From Phlebiopsis flavidoalba (taxonomy: Eukaryota; Basidiomycota; Agaricomycetes; Polyporales; Phanerochaetaceae): DNA of 64,000 bases. The translations under genes and the position numbers were made by a program. The notes beneath the pieces are model-generated. The model was given only the letters and a program-made list of their open reading frames with translations, made no database searches and had not been told where the DNA came from. This document shows, in pieces, positions 37,681-50,043 of the stretch; positions within the stretch are counted from its first letter, which is position 1; every line of letters begins with the position of its first letter. The stretch is from positions 62,001-126,000 of the forward strand of contig JAOCPU010000053.1 in assembly GCA_035772785.1 (NCBI GenBank), written 5' to 3'.

Positions 37681-37906
37681 AACCACCGACACGGCCCAGG
37701 GGGGGTCCGAATTCAATCATGCCGGGCTGAATACAGCCGTCATCAAGTTTTTCGGAGTTTGTGATGTGCACCGACAGTGAGTAGAATACTACGCATCTTG
37801 TATGCGAGTAGCTAAACTAATCGGCTCTATAGCGCTCTCTAAACGAACTGAGGACACACCAGACAAGAACACCCCGCCCGGGAATCACGAAACAGGGGGA
37901 ACGGCT

Positions 37907-38018
37907 CTCGACGACGACGGAGACGAGGAAGGCGATGACGATGACGAGGAAGGCGATGACGATGACGAGGATGGCGAGGACGAGGACGAGGACGAAGAAG
38001 AAGACGAAGACCGAGGAG
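37907..38018 (+). repeat. Acidic-codon tandem repeat (GAC/GAG-rich)
   Basis: A purine-rich array with a roughly 21-bp unit (gaggaaggcgatgacgatgac) encodes a run of Asp and Glu in one plus-strand frame (37,802-38,056), which ends in an Arg-rich stretch. In another phase a Lys/Arg-rich text follows (SKKDPKKGPRANRYWTKG). Acidic tracts occur in many nuclear proteins, but with no domain on either side I do not call a gene. Confidence 0.5.
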
Positions 38019-38759
38019 ACCAGCGAAGAAGACGTACCTCTCGCCGCGCATCGTAGTGGCGCGAAGAAATCGGGTCGGGGGTCGAAGAAGGACCCGAAGA
38101 AGGGACCACGCGCAAACCGGTATTGGACGAAGGGCCAAGCCGGGAAGCACACCCAGGTCCGGCTGCCATAGAATCCGAGGCCGAGGCTGCAGAGCTGCGA
38201 AAGCTCGACAAACAGTGGAAGGAGCTCGCCGTTGACACCGAGGGAACAAACTCGTCAACGACGAGCTACGACAACTCCACCGAAAGCCTTGTCGGGCGAA
38301 GGAACGGCGCAAGCAGCTCAGCTGGCTCATCAGCTGCAACGAGTTTGAGCTCGGCCGGGAGCATGCGATTGCATATCGCTGAAGGTGCTCTTCGCGGGCC
38401 AGAACGAATTCATGGAAGCACCGGCCTCTCAAGCGCGTCCTGCCCGCCAGCAAAGACCGGTCGAAAGGCCTCATCTCGCAGGCTGCGCAGCGCGCCCACC
38501 CACCCCCACCAGTGACCTCCCCCGGTGATGCACTCGCATTGCCACCAACCCTATCGTCTCCCCGTTGCGGTTTCACCACCATTTGTCGGGCCATCGATTG
38601 CCCCAGGCGGCGTCTCACCGTCGCGCGCACCATCCCCAGGCGACGTCACCCCCACATCGCGCACCATCTCCAGGTGGCATCACCCACGCCCGTGCGCGCC
38701 GTCTTCGGTCGTCGTCGCCCCGCTGCGCGCGCTGCCTTCAGCGAAAGCCTACTTCGTAC

Positions 38760-38899
38760 GAACATGAAGACTGCCCACAGTCGTTGGTGCCGATGTGTGC
38801 AAAGAGTAGCCCGGGCAGGGGATCGCGCGTGCCATGCTATAGGTAAGCTCTATCTCCACACCACTGCGCAACTAGCCTAGCGACGAATGCATAGTCATC
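38760..38899 (+). repeat. Exon-intron module, direct copy 2
   Basis: Same order as the copy at 37,573-37,680: gaacatgaagactgcccac, gtcgttgg, gtaagctc donor, cgcaactagcctag acceptor and a cgacgaatgcatagtcatca tail. About 30 extra bases lie before the donor. The spacing between copies is about 1.19 kb. Confidence 0.6.
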
Positions 38900-40284
38900 A
38901 CGGTATGTACAGGCTTCAAGTTCAAACGTTCAACATTGGCATTGATGGCACACTCGATCGCGGTCCGCTGGTTTTCAATGCGCCGTCCGAGCTAGGCCTG
39001 CCCGCGCAAGTGCGATGACGCAATACCTGACCATAGAGCTCACCGCCCGTCAACAAACGGCCCTGATATGACGTCACGCCGCTGTGTGTGCGCCGTCTGC
39101 GACGACTCCTTCCTGCTCACCGTTGAGCGCGTCCACTCCCCGTTCCCTCGTCCTCCGGTCGACTCGAAACGCGCCGCAAGACTGCGTACCGCATTTGCGC
39201 ATGCAGCGCGCTGGAGGATAGCGCTAGAGCACTACATTCCTCCTCGTCGTAAATTGTCTTTTAGATTAATGGTGTAGCATTGTAAAATCAATTTTTATAC
39301 ATAGAATAATCATATAGCTCCTATTGCATCTGACATATTTATGATAAATAGGGCTAAATAGCCCCATAGCATTGTCTATCAGTGTATGAGGCCACTCCCA
39401 GTACCAATGATGCCGGTCATGTTTACTCTCCCACGGTCACTATGCCGCATTTACTGAAAGCGCGTCTTGATTAGCATGTCTCGTCTACTCTCTCTTTCTC
39501 CGACCACCTCTATCATCCATGTCGACCCTGTACATATGATCTTGACCTGCACTCTCTGTGAAGGGCGGTGTGATGAGCGGCATACACATGAAGCCTGCCT
39601 GAGCGACTCGACTCTCCACGCACGGAAAAATCGTTGCTCTGGCAGGTGAATTGACATGTGCTCATCATTCTAGCTATCCCACCAGGCAACTGCTCCTGGC
39701 CTCTCGCATTGTTTCCCCAGTACATCAAAAACCAACTGTGGACCAAATATCAATATCTTGGGCGCACCTTCAGACTTGTCCAATTTGGGGACTCCGCGGG
39801 CTGGTACATCGGTCATGCTATATGCACTCCTGATGCATGTCCGCCTTTTACTATGCCGACGTCCGTCGTTAACAAACCTCTCGCTATATATACACTATGC
39901 TGGTATGTAAACCTCATGATGTGGACTTGAACGCTGTCTGCTTGTAGTATGTACAGGAATACACAAATAGAATTATCTTTCAAATGAAACCACCTAGTCG
40001 CCGTAAGGCCGGCGTGTATACAATGACAGTGTGCGGGTCGAGAACAAGTCCAAGGTCAGATATGGGGTTTGACTAGATAAGTTTCAGCTGTATCGAGAAC
40101 GTTTTGCGACGTCCAGCTGCGGTCAATTTCTCGTCCACACTTGGCGGCAAGATGACATAGCCCGCCAACAATTCGTATCAACTGTGACACAGTCGCGTTT
40201 TCGTCCGCAGGTTGCTGTGTGTGGAACGCTGTACTTGGTAGAGCTGTGAGTTGTTTTCAACCCTCTTAAATGGTGTAAACCACC
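38900..40284. other. No firm gene; unassigned plus-strand pieces
   Basis: Between 39,467 and 39,930 plus-strand frames read MILTCTLCEGRCDERHTHEA and, in another phase, WTKYQYLGRTFRLVQFGDSA and ICTPDACPP. These may be exons of a small Cys-bearing protein, but the only joining intron I can draw is too short (28 nt). AT-rich sequence lies at 39,270-39,380. The tail end near 40,280 approaches the 3' end of the Plavaka relic. Confidence 0.3.
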
Positions 40285-43200
40285 TCAATATAAGCGAGGG
40301 GATGTGGCAGCCGTCCGTTTATTGAGCAGGCAGCTCGAAGATTGATCGTACTCGAGCAATACGGAGGCCTTGTAATTCCAAGAGAAAGTGAGTACTTGCT
40401 CACTCATCATGATCATACCGTACGCTGTAAGCTTACCATCTAGAGACCCTGTACGACGTAGCTGGAAGATTTGCGGATCCTCGATGACAAGGACTGTATC
40501 AAAATATCCAGGCACGGCTGGTTTACGACCACTCGCGCTGCCTATAGGTGCAGTGGCTCGAATTTCGATCCGTTGGGGTCTTTGACCCGACAAATGGATT
40601 CCACGGTCTTCGCAGCTTGATCTGCTTATACACTCGCAGGGTGAGCTGGCCGTGGGGCAAGAGGAATGGAGGTTAGAGTAGGAGCTAACTTCTGAACGAA
40701 GCCTTGCAGGGCAGGTATGATCTCAGGTGCGCTATACTCCTTCTGCACAGTGTTCAAGGTCAGGCGAGGGATGTGGGCAGTGAAGAGCAATAGAGTATCT
40801 GCGGGGTACGATGGGTTGAGAAAAACGTAAGTCTTCGGCTTCGACATCTTCTTCGTCTTTCTGATCTCTCGCCACTCTCGCCATTACCCAGCTCCGTCAA
40901 GTTCTCATTACTCCGAGCTGGCTGTGCTGCGATGGAAGGTGCTGCAAGTCTGGGTCTTGCCTTGTCAGTCGTTGACCCTGCCGCCGGTAAGACGTGCATC
41001 CTGAGGAGACGCTGCGGCTGCAGCCAGGGCATCTGCCCGAGCCTGCCCGAGCCCAGTCAAGGTAAGCAGTACGCGCTTCAAGCATATCCTGTCGCTCTAA
41101 TGTCCCCCACGTTGTCATATGTGCGATGAGGGGCTATAGTCCCGACGATTTCCGGCACGATAGGCTTGACCGTTTGTTCAAAGTCGATGATGCAACATGT
41201 CGCCAAGTCTGTTCAGAGAGCTCCGTATTGAAGCGTCAAGTGCGCCTTTTCGTCGTATCGCCTCCAGGTAATGTGTCATGGCATGCAGCTTGGGGATATT
41301 GAAATGTTCACGTGTATTCCCAGCTCTACGAAGATACCCTTGTGGCGATGAAAGACCTCCAAGGCTGTTTGAAGTGCGCGGAGAGTCGTCGTAGTATGCC
41401 GGTGGAACTGAGCGTAATAGATGAAGTCGACAACAGCCTGCGCTACCTCGAGGACCTTCGATTCAACAGCGCCAGAGAGTAAGGTAACGAATATCTTCTG
41501 CATTTCTTTATGCTCAGTTCCCGTCCACTGCTGCACATGAGAAATCCCCTTTGCGAAGTGGCGTAATCCAGGTACATTGGACATTGCTCGAAATCGACGA
41601 TCAAGCTCATCCTCGCCAATGACAGATGTGCACCACGATACCAGGTGATCTTTGAATACTCCCTTGTGGAGCTGATGGAGAATGTCGGGTGTGATGCAGG
41701 AAAAGATGTCGGTATGGGGTAAGTCTTTCCAGAATGGCTTGTAAACGGGACGTAAGCCTTGCTCATCGAATTCAGAAGGATTCTTGCCGAGTGAGTGCTG
41801 CTCAAGGATGTTGAGCGTTTCCGTGACGTCTCGTGGTGTACAGCCATAGAGTTCTCCCGCGCGCGTTTGGCTCGACCTTGCCTTGCGGGCACCAATTCTC
41901 CTTGACGTTTACCACGAGGCATTGCTCCGGATGGTCAGCAATATATGCGGCCAGGATAGGGAAGATCTTTCGTATTTTCCCATCTGCGCAGACCATGTTT
42001 AACGCCGTTGTTCCCAGCAGCAACAAGAGGATCAACGATGAGACGCATGCAGTTGTGAAAGAGCCGATAGCCGGCGTTCGACCGAGTGTCCTTGTCAAAG
42101 CATTCAAGCTTCGACACAGGCACATAGCCCAGAAGAAACTGTTGCACGAGACGAGACCTGGCGACGCTGCTCTTTGGCGATGTTGCCAATCGAGAGGTAC
42201 ACTGGCCAGGCCGTCTGGTCACCGCGGAATGTTGACAGTTTCGTCTTATCGGACGCGAGAATAACTGGGGAAATTGTTGCTCCCCGAGCGGTAGCTTCTC
42301 CTGTACACTTGGTAAGTACAGCGCTCTGATTCTTTTTGATATGAGTAAACGTCAGCTTACCTGCGTCTCCCACCACCAATCAGCCGTCCACATTTCATCG
42401 ATGCATCTCTCCTTCCCTTCCTGATCAAGATAGACACGTTCGGGAGCATAGGCCATCGCTTCTTGGTATGCCGGATTCCCAATAAAGCTCCCTGATGCAC
42501 TCCACCGGGTCTCGCCGCCACACCTCAAGCTTTTCTCCCATAACCTTGCCATCCTCGCGACAACATCACCCTCCACGTTAACCTCATCGAGGACCCACTT
42601 CTGGGTGCGTGGCAGCTTATCTAGCATTTGCAGAAACTTGTACTTCGAAGATGCAGACAAGTTCAAGGACTTGATCTATGGTGAAGAACCACGGTAAGCT
42701 TTGATGATCTGAAAAGGAATGCACAATTACTCACCAGATCAAGCTTTAGGAATTCCTCAATCCGGTTGTGTCCAAAGTGCTTCGCCAAAAAGCGCGAGAG
42801 TTCCCATTCAGATCGGGAGGCGTAACGGATGCCATGGGCTCCGTTTCTCTTCCAGATCCTCCCTAGCCCAACGTTCAAAGGTCGTCTCTGCCGATCCATA
42901 CTCTTCGGCCGCCTGTCCCTCTGGGAGATACTCATAGAACAGACTGGTAGGTCGATCGCTGAAATGGTCTTGAGTTGACTGAGACCTCTCCGGGCCACCA
43001 GATGTAGCTCCAGTGGAGCTCTCGTCATTGAGAGCTGGTTCGAGATTTGGGACATAGTGCATTGTCGAATTTGAAACCTCAAAACCATTATCGCAAGCAG
43101 CAGACACAGTTGACGAAGACGAGGATTTATTACGAGGAGAAGATGAGGCCGAATCTCTGGATGATAGCAAATGTTGGGACGCCTCGACTTGGGCTTCCCA

Positions 43201-43310
43201 TCGTGTTCGACAGAGCGGTGCGTTTTGGATGTGCCGCCTTACGCCTGATGTAAACTTGGTAGACCTTTTCCACAGAACCCGCAACGATGAAGCTCCGAAC
43301 GTTGATGAGG
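40285..43310 (-). pseudogene. Plavaka-type (KDZ superfamily) transposase relic
   Basis: Minus strand. The N-terminus has a zinc-finger-like CGFCGK ... GVRRHIQNAPLCRTRWEAQ (about 43,200-43,305), then a Ser-rich linker, then the Plavaka core in order: SEWELSRFLAKHFG and NRIEEFLKLDLV (about 42,735-42,810), KYKFLQMLDKLP, GNPAYQEAMAYAPERVY, DEMWTADWWWETQ (about 42,360-42,400), [74 protein letters not shown] and [14 protein letters not shown]. It continues through [16 protein letters not shown] and [15 protein letters not shown] to a C-terminal GQRPQRIEIRA. Length and motif order fit this cut-and-paste transposase of basidiomycetes. Many frame changes and a Gly where a zinc-knuckle Cys is expected (CPQG) make it inactive as written. 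It lies between elements 1 and 2 but shares no visible ends with them. Confidence 0.85.
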
Positions 43311-43689
43311 TTTATCACGTTGAGAAGGTTGGTGCGATGGACGACTTGGCATGGTATACGGATGAGTTTGATTGCAGAAAGAAGTGTCGGGCTTAGTGAA
43401 AGGGAAACGAGATTGAACAAGGTATACGTGTTCCCAACCTGAACCGTTCTATGACGGGCGAGCCTCTCAATTTGGATCTCGATTACAGCCCCAAGCCTCA
43501 GTCAGCCCTCGACGAAAGAGGCTCCAGATCTCGATTCTCGATCACCTAGAAACTGTACAGTTCTGAGGCTGCCCAAACAGGTAATTCTCCCGTTGCCACT
43601 CTTGTGGTGAGCCTCTCACAAGCACGCAAACGAGGTTCTTCGCTCTCGTGTGGGATATTGAGCCCTGCATATCCCCTTCTGCCGCTCAC

Positions 43690-44448
43690 ATGCCTCCTAC
43701 TCATGGCGAGAGTGTGACTCGCGAGAAACGACGCCGTCAGCCCTCCTCAAAGCAAAGAGAGATGGGTAGCTATCCTGATGTCTTCGCCGTCTCTTGGCCC
43801 ATTGGCGAGATACAGTAAAATTCAGATTGCTAACATTGGAGGTTTTCAGATGAAGACCAGCGTCGTACTGTAGCTGCTAAAAACCAACCAAAAGCCCCAA
43901 CTCGTCAAGAGAAGATGGCTGCACGCCGAGTCAATAATGCAACCGCAGGGTCGGTAAGTGTCGCTTATCTTAATTGTTATGCAGTTGCCTTAAGTGTTCT
44001 GTCTCCAGTTCACGAATAGGACTATCAATTTAGTTGAGAGAACCTCAACTCCTCGCACTTTCAACAAAGGAACTGCACCTTCTAGTCAGCGCAAATCCAG
44101 CGATCTGCGCCTTGCACAGAATATCCCCCACCAAGGTGCGTAAATGCAAAGATATCTATCAACGCTGGGATCACATTTCTTCCCCAGCGCGGCGGGACTT
44201 AGAAGCTGGACGAGGCTCAGCAATACCAAGACAGCATGACGCCAACTACATATTGCAACAAGAGCAAGCATCCAATACACCACCAGCACCATGTACGTAT
44301 TTTAGATCCAATCAACGTGGTCTGCCTTGGTGACATTCTCCCCATCAGACACTCCTTCCATCACGTTGTCCGACCGTGAGCGGGTTAGGGCATGCATGAG
44401 CAATTCGAGTACACTCCCCATGGGCTTGATGTGGGCATGAGCCGTGAA
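43690..44448 (+). pseudogene. N-terminal part of the DUF6532-type gene, cut by element 2
   Basis: The ATG at 43,690 gives MPPTHGESVTREKRRR, a basic disordered N-terminus. Exons read through SYPDVFAVSWPIGEI, an intron ending ttttcag, DEDQRRTVAAKNQPKAPTRQ and EKMAARRVNNAT, then an intron gtaagtgt...tctccag, FTNRTINLVERTSTPRTF and SSQRKSSDLRLAQNIPHQG. Introns gtgcgtaa...ccccag and gtacgtat...catcag lead to SITLSDRERVRACMSNS. Element 2 begins at 44,449, so the gene has no end here. A long disordered N-terminal region with a KxPTRQExMAARR patch is what one expects in front of a DUF6532 domain, and exactly that C-terminal part, lacking its start, lies beside element 1 (16,139-17,638). Confidence 0.5.
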
Positions 44449-47400
44449 CATCAGAGAAAATCCCCTGGTTAAATAACATTCATGAATGATCAGCAGTTTC
44501 CAGATTGTTTGCTGTGTTCGCTGTGTTTCGCCATTTGTTCGCCGCTTGTTCGCTGTTGTTCGCTGTGTTCGCCAGGCATTATCTGACCATTCAATGATTA
44601 GGGGTATTATCTGTTCATTAACATGTTTCTTTCTTCATTATGACCTTATTCAACTATTACCCAGCTATTATCTCTCATTCATGCATTCGATATCTGTTTA
44701 CAGCTTGTTCAGTTGTAGTTACTATTATATTCAGATATTAATTCTCATTAGGTAATTATTATATAGTTTGCTGATCATTTGCTTTTAATTACTCCATTAA
44801 TTTGCATTATTGATATTCTCTTTGCCTCCTGTTTAGCAGCTAAACTTGTGTCTTATTCAGCTCTTAACTCTCATTGCCTAAATACAAGTATTTTGCCAGC
44901 AGTTTGACTATAATAGATGTGTGATAAAAAAGAGGTGTGCAATAGAGGTGCCAGGGTTCCAGTTTGCGGGCAGGGGCAGCAGCACAACAGCATGCGGGGG
45001 CAGGACTAATGGCGCCTTGGCATTGAGGTAGGGGCAGCGACGACAAGGACGCGGTTGTGATGTCGAAGGTGCGGAGGTGGGGTGGGACAGCAACGGCTTG
45101 GCGGTGTGGCAATGGGGATGCCGCGGGTGCCGTGACGACAGCGACGGCGCGGGACGGGCACGGTGATCCAGATATAAGATCAAGGAGGGCGGTGGGTGCC
45201 ACAGTGCGGGGGGGCGAGAGCGAGAGAAAGGGGACGTTGACGCGAGGACAAGGAGCCAGGGATGTGAGGGCTTGCAGGTATGATCGCAGGAGGGCGAGGG
45301 GCGAGGACATGGGAAGGGCCCGGGGATTCGAAGGCGCAAGGGCGAGGCGGCACCGGCTTGGAGGGCGCAACCATGGGGGCGGGAGGTGGGGCGGGAGCGG
45401 GGCGCGGCACAACGGCGAGCGTGCGAAGGTAACGCCCGCTGACCGCACGCGATGCGTTTGCACATACACGTGGTAAGCGAGCTTGGCTAGGGGACACAGA
45501 TCGTGTCGACAGGCGGTGGTCCGTACTTACTAACTTTCGTGCCGTCGAGCCCGTAGGCCTCGTTCGTCCCGCAGGAGGCCGGATCGTGCGCCCTGCGCAC
45601 CTCCCCGGCCGTCCTTGACACTCCTGAAGTGTCGTCCCAGCTGTCTGGTGGTGGTGGTGGCCAGACCTGCGGTGGGTTCAGAGCCCAGCGCGCAGCGCGA
45701 TCGCGCGACGCGGGGATCGGAGAAAGGTCGAAGCCCTCTGGGGTATTTGATGGTGAAAAGGGTCCATCAAGAGCCCCCAAAGGGGCCCCTGTGCAAGTGA
45801 TGAGAGGAGGGGAACGCCGTTCTCCGACGGGCGCGAAAACGGACGACGGTGGAGGCGGAACGGAAGGCCAGCAGGGCGCTTGCGCGCACGCGTCGACGTT
45901 CAAGTCCGGGAGCGCGCCCGTGACGCGCTGTCTCTCACCGCCATTCTCCGCCGTCGTTCACGAGAACGGCGGCTCCTCTCGCTCTCGTTCTCACTCGGAG
46001 GCTTCCTTTGGAAGTCTCTGAGCTCCTCTTTTGTCTTCATTCGCAAATCTCCTCGCTACACTCGCCGCCCGGCGCCGTTCAACACGCGCACAGGCGCGCA
46101 ACTTCAACCATGGCGGCCCGCGCCCTTTCAAGAACGGCAATGCGCGCACAGTCAGCAAGCATCGCTATAGGGCTCGGAGGAGAGGTGCCGGAGGTACACG
46201 GCGCAGCATGGTATTGGTGCAAACACGCCTGCAGGCTCGTTGACCACAGGTGCGTGGCTTGTTGTCTCGCGCGCACGCCGAACTAAATCCCTGCGACCGT
46301 GCCCTATACGACTCCGCATACATGCCCTCCGAGAGTGAAAGGACTCTCAATAAAGGTGTGCCATTCATTTGATTCATGTTTGGTGTCTGCCGCGGCGAGC
46401 CGCGAGCTCGGCGGTCCCAGGTGAGTGCCCACCCCACTGTCTCCTCTCTCCCAACGCCCCTCCCATGCGCAGAAGCGACCCCCGAAGACGCCTGGGAGCC
46501 AAGACTGGCCGTCTGATTGCGCGTGGAGCACAATGACTCATATATGCGCGCCCGGTCCAGACAGGGTGCCCGGCGACCACCTTGTGGCCATGCAACCACG
46601 CCGACGGCGCGCGCATGGTGGCCACATACTCCCACTGGGACGCGCGCACACGCTACGCACGGCGACCGTACATCACATCACAAGAGGCCGATATACGACT
46701 AGAACAGTCAGACGAAGATAACCATGACGCGACGAGGTCGTCAAAACAACGCCGGCCACGTCGAGGATCTCCGTGACGAAACGAGGATGGCCACGGAGAC
46801 CCGGATCCGACGTGACGAGCACGTCGCAGATGCCACGGCGCAGGTGTCGCGACAAGAACCACGACGCGACGAGGACGCCACAACGAGGACGCCACAACGA
46901 GGACACCAAGACGAGGACGTCAAGACAAGAAAAAACCACTTGAGAACAAGGCCAGCCATGGCACGACGAGGTCGACGAAAGCACGATAAGGCCGACGAAA
47001 GCATGACGAGGCTGACGCAAGCCAGACGGGCCCGACGAAAGCACGACGGGGCCGACGAAAGCACGACAAGGCTAATCCTAAACTTTTGTACTATTCCTTT
47101 ATAATTGTATTCAATGTTTTACATGTATGAGAGCCTAGTTTAGCAGTGGGCTAGTAATAATGGGTAATGCTAATTTAGAAACCACCTAAAGGATTAATGA
47201 GGCAAATGTTCAAATACAATAACAAGAAAATATACAAACTGCATAATAGTAAAACAGCTGAATGCCAGATAAAATAAAAGAATAGATTAATGCTGTGAAC
47301 AAGGTAATACAATGAATACATGAATGTCCAAACAAGATAATGACTGCCTAATGGCTGGCAAACAACCAGCAAACAACCAGCAAACACAGCGAACAACAAA

Positions 47401-47519
47401 ACAACAGAACAAAGGGGACGTTGTTCATGAATGATTGGTGAACATTCATTTGTTAATGGTTGTTCGCTGAGGATTCTATTGTTAAATAATGTTATATAAT
47501 GGCTGGATTTTCCCTGATG
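44449..47519 (-). mobile_element. Element 2: inverted near-identical copy of element 1
   Basis: The ends are CATCAGAGAAAATCC (44,449 on) and the complement of CATCAGGGAAAATCC (to 47,519). Read on the minus strand it follows element 1 along its whole 3.07 kb, including the subterminal TGTTCGC-type arrays and the 21-bp GC array (46,945-47,075). By eye most differences are one- to three-base indels with few substitutions, apart from a somewhat longer gap near 45,110-45,140. No transposase is encoded. No convincing target duplication flanks it. Confidence 0.85.
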
Positions 47520-48177
47520 CGCCGGTTCAGTGAAGGATGAACGATATTGTGATCGAGGACATAATTTGGAGGGGGGTTGGCGTAGTTGACGCAATTGCAA
47601 GATAAGGGCGTAGTAGGCGACAGGGAGGGTATTCCGGAGGTTGACACGAGAGGAGTGAATTCAAAGTAATCAAACCAGAGAAAAGGCTTCGGAGCACTAC
47701 TGTTGCTCAACATACTGGCAAAGATGGTATGTTCTCCAGGCTCGAGTGTCGACGATGTGAAAATGCTGCTCTTCCAGTGTGTCGTGTTCGACTTTGGAGG
47801 AAGGGAGACCACTTGATATGGCTCGTTCCCGTCAATAGAGAAATTGTGACACTGACTGGCAGCCGTTGACGGGGCAAACACGGTGAAACGGTTCCAAAGA
47901 CTGAGATCTCGGTACCTATTGTACTAGTAAGATGACTGAAACATTTAGATGATGCACTTGATTGCATTATTGTCTACGTACCGACGAAGGTGTACCGGAA
48001 GCTTGACCCCACGGTGACTGCACCATGAGTCGTCCTAGACCTTCGGATAACGATATCTGCCAGCTGAAACCACATGAGGACGTACTGATTGAATTCAAAC
48101 TGATCACCACCCTGCATCCATTCTCCGGAGTACTTAATTTCTGGATGCGTATCATCCACTGTCACTATAGCCGTCAT
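47520..48177 (-). pseudogene. N-terminal half of a VDDxDP membrane protein, cut by element 2
   Basis: Minus strand from the ATG at 48,175-48,177: MTAIVTVDDTHPEIKYSGEW and QGGDQFEFNQ, intron gtacgtcc..., exon 2 TTHGAVTVGSSFRYTFVG, intron gtacgtag..., exon 3 TEISVFGTV. After one frame change it reads APSTAASQCHNFSIDG, SSTLEPGEHTIFASML and PKPFLWFDYFEFTPLV, then the start of a Pro/Ser linker (SGIPSLSPTTPLSCNCVNYA). The reading frame runs straight into the element 2 end at 47,519, so the linker remainder, helix and tail are missing. All ectodomain blocks are intact, making this one of the clearest ectodomains in the window. Its missing half is probably the orphan C-terminus at 20,712-21,359. Confidence 0.75.
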
Positions 48178-50043
48178 ACTGGCTACACTCTACTCGGGGC
48201 ATCAGCGCTCAGATAGAGGGGAGAGAAAGCAGCTCAATCATACCTCATACTCTCCGCCAGACACGACGTTATATCACATCTAGTCTCTCTTAAATAAAAC
48301 GCACACTAGAGATGCATTGTTTAAATCTATCTCGTTTGGATGGTTATCACACAATGGTTTCACTGTCACAAGATCTGGTACGTGTCAAATCACGTTGACG
48401 GATAATGCACAGCACTTACCGTGCTCTTTGGGGCCCAGTGAGGATCGAGGAGTCCATTGTCCAAGACTTCTACCACGGAACTGGCGCTCTCGGATCCTGG
48501 ATAATTTATAACATAAGTTATGCGCGGACGCGGGTTTACCTTTATGTAAATGCGAGCAAGGGTGGAGAATAGTACCAAAGGCCCGCGTGCGTGCCAATTA
48601 CGACTGAGCCAGTACCGCTTCCTCGAACGCTCCTCAACATAATCCTGCACCACGCTGCGGCAGCCAGCACAATAAGGCACCGAGAGCTTATTGCCGGTGT
48701 GATCTTGGGGACGACATAGATCATTACGTGGCGTTCAAGCCGCTGCATTCCCCGTGGCGATGCGCACAGGCGTGCATGAGCCCCAAAACCCACGACGGCT
48801 TCAAACAGTTCGGGCACACACGGACACCAATGTCGACCGTGCGAGTGAGCTGGAAAGCGAACGTGTCCCGTCGACTGGAAAAATGGGTCTGGTAGTGGGA
48901 CCCACCCACCACGGTCCGCGCAGCGGTACAGTGCCAAGGTGTGCCAGGAGGACTACGCATTGGTCGAGAGGCGTGCTGAATGAGAAGAGCCTGCATCCAG
49001 GGGACTTCCTGCAGCTACAGACATGAGCGAGGTGTAGTAGCGTCGAGAACCGTACTCACTTTGGTACTATCCGTTGAGGGCGTCCTCGCGAGCCATCGAC
49101 TCAGTCGACCGGGAGACCGTCTTGCGGGCAGAGGTGGTTGTTCCGCGCAAAGCGACGTTGACAGGCGGTCTGACAAAATGGCTCAATTTAGCGACGGTCT
49201 GAGACGCAACATCGGTATTGATAGCCTTTGATGTAAGCCCATCGAAGTAGCTAAATGGGGACAAGCCCTTACCCCAAGAGCGACGCGGAAAGAGACTCAG
49301 CTAGTCTTGCGCGGCAAACGAGCCAAAGTGACAGCGCACCCGCCAGGCGCTGCTGACACCAACGTGGGCGAGGGCCCAAATAGGCAATCGAATGGAGAAG
49401 CTCATGTTCGCGGGATGGGGAAGTTCACGGCGTCCACTCCGCCTCCCTATGGCGTGCGTGTGCAGCAAGACTGGACGGCAAAACCCACAAAACCAGGTTA
49501 CACAATTTGATAGCGCTCTCTGCAGCTTTCCCCGCTGCCAGTCTAGGACAACTTCGCACCACCGGTATAGATACATACAAACGTGCTATAAGTATACATC
49601 AATTGTCCTCGTTATATTACCCTATCCTTATCGCGGTCATGGATCGCATGCTACGCGACAAGCACTCTCTTCCATTCGATATAGAGCCCCTCAGCTTTGA
49701 TAACGAAGGCGGCGGTCGAGGCGGGGCGTTCTTCCGTGACAAAACCGGGAGCTCCGATCGGAAGAGGGAGTACTGTACTAATTCGACCTAAACGGCTGTC
49801 AGGCCACTGTCACAAGGGGCCGAAAACCGTCGTTTCTCGCCCTTGTCCACATGTCACAGACCCCGCGCCCGCTGTGTGACGACACGTCGTTTCGCGCACG
49901 CGCTTATGGCTCGGAATTTTCCGCGCACTGCGGCGCGGGTGTGGCGCCCGTTGGGAGATCGCCCGTTGTCACACGTCACCGGGCCCACCGTCGCTGTCGC
50001 CGGTGCGTTGTTTGTAAGTGTCACATGTCACACCCGCCGCCGT
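48178..50043. other. No recognisable gene
   Basis: Minus frames at 48,385-48,937 include a hydrophobic piece (SRCLIVLAAAAWCRIML, about 48,630-48,690), but no other family block lies in register. Other frames overlap on both strands. The region upstream of 48,177 is the likely promoter of the truncated membrane protein. Confidence 0.3.

Noticed and set aside
37839..38633. 264-codon minus-strand frame
   Set aside because: It is the antisense of the GAC/GAG array and its flanks; the residues are repetitive translation of the complement.
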